This document shows, piece after piece, positions 62,050-64,000 of a stretch of 64,000 nt of DNA (its first letter is position 1; each line of letters opens with the position of its first letter). The notes under the pieces were generated by a model. That model saw only the letters and a program-made list of their open reading frames with translations, was not told the origin of the DNA and searched no databases. The DNA comes from Tautonia marina (GTDB lineage: Bacteria > Planctomycetota > Planctomycetia > Isosphaerales > Isosphaeraceae): contig NZ_WEZF01000005.1 of the NCBI RefSeq assembly GCF_009177065.1, positions 186,001 through 250,000 on the forward strand, in the 5' to 3' direction. A program made the translations under genes and the position numbers.

Positions 62050-62089
62050 CGGGGGAGTGCCTGGATCGTTCCGATCCAGGGCTCCCCCG
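62050..62089. terminator. Hairpin terminator candidate
   Basis: A long inverted repeat (62050-62068 with 62071-62089, one bulge, 2-3-nt loop) lies 73 bp after the preceding gene. The stem begins CGGGGGAG. A short T-run follows. It probably ends the upstream transcript. Confidence 0.65.
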
Positions 62090-62278
62090 TTTCGATGATG
62101 ACCGTGGCGCACGTGTGATACGGAGTCCCTCAAAAAAAATTGGAAGAGTGTCCTTGCGATCGAGCGCAGAATCCGTTATCGCTAGATGTTCATTCTCTTC
62201 GATCGGGTCGTTCGTGCCCAATCGACTAGGGTTGCTTGGTTCGCAATTCTGACCTCACCCGACACGAGACTCGGCCGG

Positions 62279-62731
62279 ATGCGATTGCAGCGCCTTCCTC
62301 AAATCGATCGACTTCAACCACTGGCCCGCAGGCTAGGGGTGATGCTGGTCGTGTTGGGGACGGTTGGCCTGGTCGCTTCGACCGCTCAGGCGCAACACTG
62401 TGGCGCCTACGTGATCCGGCCTGGTGAGGACGCGATGATGGCCGTGCTAGGCCTGACGATTGACCCAGAATCTGCTCCAAGCTCCGACGAATCTGCTCCA
62501 GTGCCGAGACAGGACCTTCCCTGTGATGGGCCGGGATGTTCGAACGCACCTGCGGCACCAAGCTCATCACCGGCTCCGCTGGAACCGCCGAGCGTTGAAC
62601 ACTGGGCCGTGAACGGGCCTCTGGGGCAACTCCTTTCCATCGCTCCGCACCTCCTGCCGCGATCGGAAGCCCTGCGCCACCTCTCCCCTCGAAGCAGAGG
62701 GATCTTCCATCCTCCTCGATTCTTCGCTTGA
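62279..62731 (+). CDS. Small secreted protein of unknown function
   Basis: A 150-aa protein with a signal peptide (LARRLGVMLVVLGTVGLVASTAQAQ) and a likely cut after AQA. The mature part has HCGAYVIRPGEDAMM and a Ser/Pro-rich region with DLPCDGPGCSNAPA. No domain is recognised. ATG at 62279 is chosen to place the signal peptide; the frame is open upstream to 62186. About 300 bp before it contain no other gene apart from the terminator at 62050-62089. Confidence 0.6.
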   Translation: MRLQRLPQIDRLQPLARRLGVMLVVLGTVGLVASTAQAQHCGAYVIRPGEDAMMAVLGLTIDPESAPSSDESAPVPRQDLPCDGPGCSNAPAAPSSSPAPLEPPSVEHWAVNGPLGQLLSIAPHLLPRSEALRHLSPRSRGIFHPPRFFA

Positions 62732-63122
62732 GGCGGATTCCACTTGTTTGTCTGCGACGCGACATCCGCCACAGTCCCGCAGCGGACCGTGTGGCTCAAT
62801 CGCTTTCGCGCGTGCGACCTTGGGAATGATTGGATCGAGATCGCTCCGTTTTGAACTGAGCGTGATCGGCCAATGCGCTCTCGATCGCATTCAGGGATGC
62901 CCAATCCCTTTGCGTGAAACCGAAGGTCGTGGACACGGTTCAACGCGAGCCTGGGTCGCATTGCGCCCAGCCGTGTCGCCCGGTCTCATCGCGTCGGATG
63001 AATCCGAACGAGTGTGACTCCGTCTTCAATCATCGTGTCGCCATTGCCCCATTCAGGCATCGCAATCGAATGTGCCGATTGCGCAATTCACGAGATTCGA
63101 AGAAGACGAGAGGACCGAACGA
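62732..63122. other. Gene-free stretch before the prepilin-like gene
   Basis: Nearly 400 bp without a plausible gene. It should contain the promoter of the downstream DUF1559 gene; no -10/-35 match is convincing. Confidence 0.5.
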
Positions 63123-64000
63123 ATGAGCTTACGCCGATCTGCATTTACCTTGATTGAACTGCTGGTCGTCATTGCGATCATCGGTGTCTTGATCGCCTTA
63201 TTGTTGCCCGCGGTGCAGAGTGCTCGTGAGGCCGCGAGGCGGGCCCAGTGCCTGAACAACCTGAAGCAACTCGGGATTGCGCTGCATACATACCACGACG
63301 CGAATGGCATGTTTCCGCTGGGACGAACCATTCCGTTTGACACCTCCTATTCGTCGATTGCCCGCATTCTGCCGTTTGTGGAACAAACGACGGTGGGCAA
63401 TGCGATGAACGTTGACCTGTCCTGGTCTGGCCTGGAAAACCAGACGGTCACGACCACGAACCTAAGCCTGTTGCTCTGTCCGTCAGATAGCGCCGAGCTG
63501 CCGGTAGGCTGGGCAGGGACGAACTATCGGGCGAATGAAGGAACACGTGTTTCCATGTGGCATGGTTCGAGTGATCCAGGGGGAGTGAACGCGGGGATGC
63601 CCGCGCCCAATGGTCTGTTCTTCGCGTCGGTCGGGATCAAGGCGGCGGACATCCGCGATGGACTGAGCCAGACCGCAGTCTTCAGCGAGCACGTTCTGGG
63701 CGACTTCGATAACACCCGAGCCACCCGAGACGCCGATACCTTCTGGCCCCAGACGTATCCGGCCAACGCCGATGATGCCGTGCGGTTGTGTCGGGAGATG
63801 GATTGGCGAGACGTGCAATACCAGCGCGTCAGCGACGTGGGGGCCCCCTGGATTTACGGGTATCACTCGACCACGAGCTACTGGCACTCCGGCCCGCCGA
63901 ATTCGGTGTCGTGTATGTTTCCCCCCTCGCGGATCATGACCATCGCGAATAGCCGGCATCCGGGCGGGGTCAACGTGGGGATGGCGGACGGTTCCGTTCG
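63123..64000 (+). CDS. DUF1559 prepilin-like protein (partial, runs off right edge)
   Basis: The first 292 codons are visible, with no stop before the window end. The N-terminus ([19 protein letters not shown] then [11 protein letters not shown]) is a type IV pilin-like prepilin signal with the conserved Glu5 after the FTLIE cleavage motif, followed by [28 protein letters not shown], the DUF1559 (SBP_bac_10) signature. ANEGTR and later [15 protein letters not shown] (the H-x-GG-x-N-x-x-x-x-DGSV motif that usually lies near the C-terminus) follow. These proteins are abundant in planctomycetes and have unclear roles at the cell surface or in type II secretion-like systems. A GAGAGGA site precedes the ATG. 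Confidence 0.93.
   Translation, partial: MSLRRSAFTLIELLVVIAIIGVLIALLLPAVQSAREAARRAQCLNNLKQLGIALHTYHDANGMFPLGRTIPFDTSYSSIARILPFVEQTTVGNAMNVDLSWSGLENQTVTTTNLSLLLCPSDSAELPVGWAGTNYRANEGTRVSMWHGSSDPGGVNAGMPAPNGLFFASVGIKAADIRDGLSQTAVFSEHVLGDFDNTRATRDADTFWPQTYPANADDAVRLCREMDWRDVQYQRVSDVGAPWIYGYHSTTSYWHSGPPNSVSCMFPPSRIMTIANSRHPGGVNVGMADGSV

Overview
The window looks like a chromosome segment of a high-GC planctomycete, probably of the Isosphaeraceae/Isosphaerales type. The supporting features are a DUF1559 prepilin-like protein with an [22 protein letters not shown]-type N-terminus, a giant surface protein carrying the planctomycetal LEDRTLLS-type N-terminal motif with SdrD-B and GEVED modules, a complete Planctomycetes-Verrucomicrobia-type bacterial microcompartment (BMC) operon, and many small membrane proteins without recognisable families. 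This is inference from gene content; no 16S rRNA gene is present.

Layout. 1-1431 (-): hslV-hslU protease, hslU running off the left edge. 1649-6596 (+): treZ, a Gfo/Idh/MocA oxidoreductase, and an HlyD-type adaptor with a strong promoter/operator and a small membrane protein. 6636-7544 (-): SPFH protein. 7709-18508 (-): BMC operon, read right to left: DeoR regulator, PduL phosphotransacylase, three BMC-H hexamer proteins, acetate/propionate kinase, BMC-P, a small membrane protein, aldehyde dehydrogenase, BMC-P, an RpiB-like conserved protein, BMC-P, class II (fuculose/rhamnulose-phosphate type) aldolase, lactate/malate-type dehydrogenase, and a class I aldolase-like protein. Together these would cleave deoxysugar phosphates, oxidise the aldehyde to acyl-CoA, make acyl-phosphate and then ATP, with a dehydrogenase recycling NADH inside the shell. 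18739-24284 (+): mutM, a haem-sensor-type histidine kinase, an FtsH protease and a small membrane protein. 24481-30972 (-): a secreted helical protein and the 1907-residue surface protein.

31608-50077: an 18.4-kb integrative element inserted in a tRNA-Val(GAC) gene, bounded by perfect 61-bp direct repeats (a tRNA fragment on the left, an intact tRNA on the right). It carries a tyrosine integrase next to the left end, a GNAT protein, a long leftward operon built round a type I restriction-modification system (HsdM, HsdS, HsdR) with interleaved accessory genes (DUF4258, duplicated DUF2283, YgiT-type zinc finger, DUF4365, an unknown 408-aa protein, and a GmrSD-like DUF262-DUF1524 protein fused to two DUF4268-like domains), an AlpA/excisionase-like HTH protein, and a small protein with a winged-helix-like N-terminus and all three motifs of a family A DNA polymerase palm. 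No relaxase or phage structural gene is visible.

50189-54042 (-): the core translation cluster rpsB-tsf-pyrH-frr. 54182-56275 (-): three lineage-specific proteins. 56901-64000 (+): a membrane protein, guaA, several small membrane or secreted proteins, and the start of a DUF1559 prepilin-like gene cut by the right edge.

The two regions most worth attention are the integrative element (the polymerase-like replication candidate and the composite restriction operon) and the BMC operon (three hexamer genes, an embedded membrane protein, an unusual aldolase-like cargo, and a 152-nt gene overlap).
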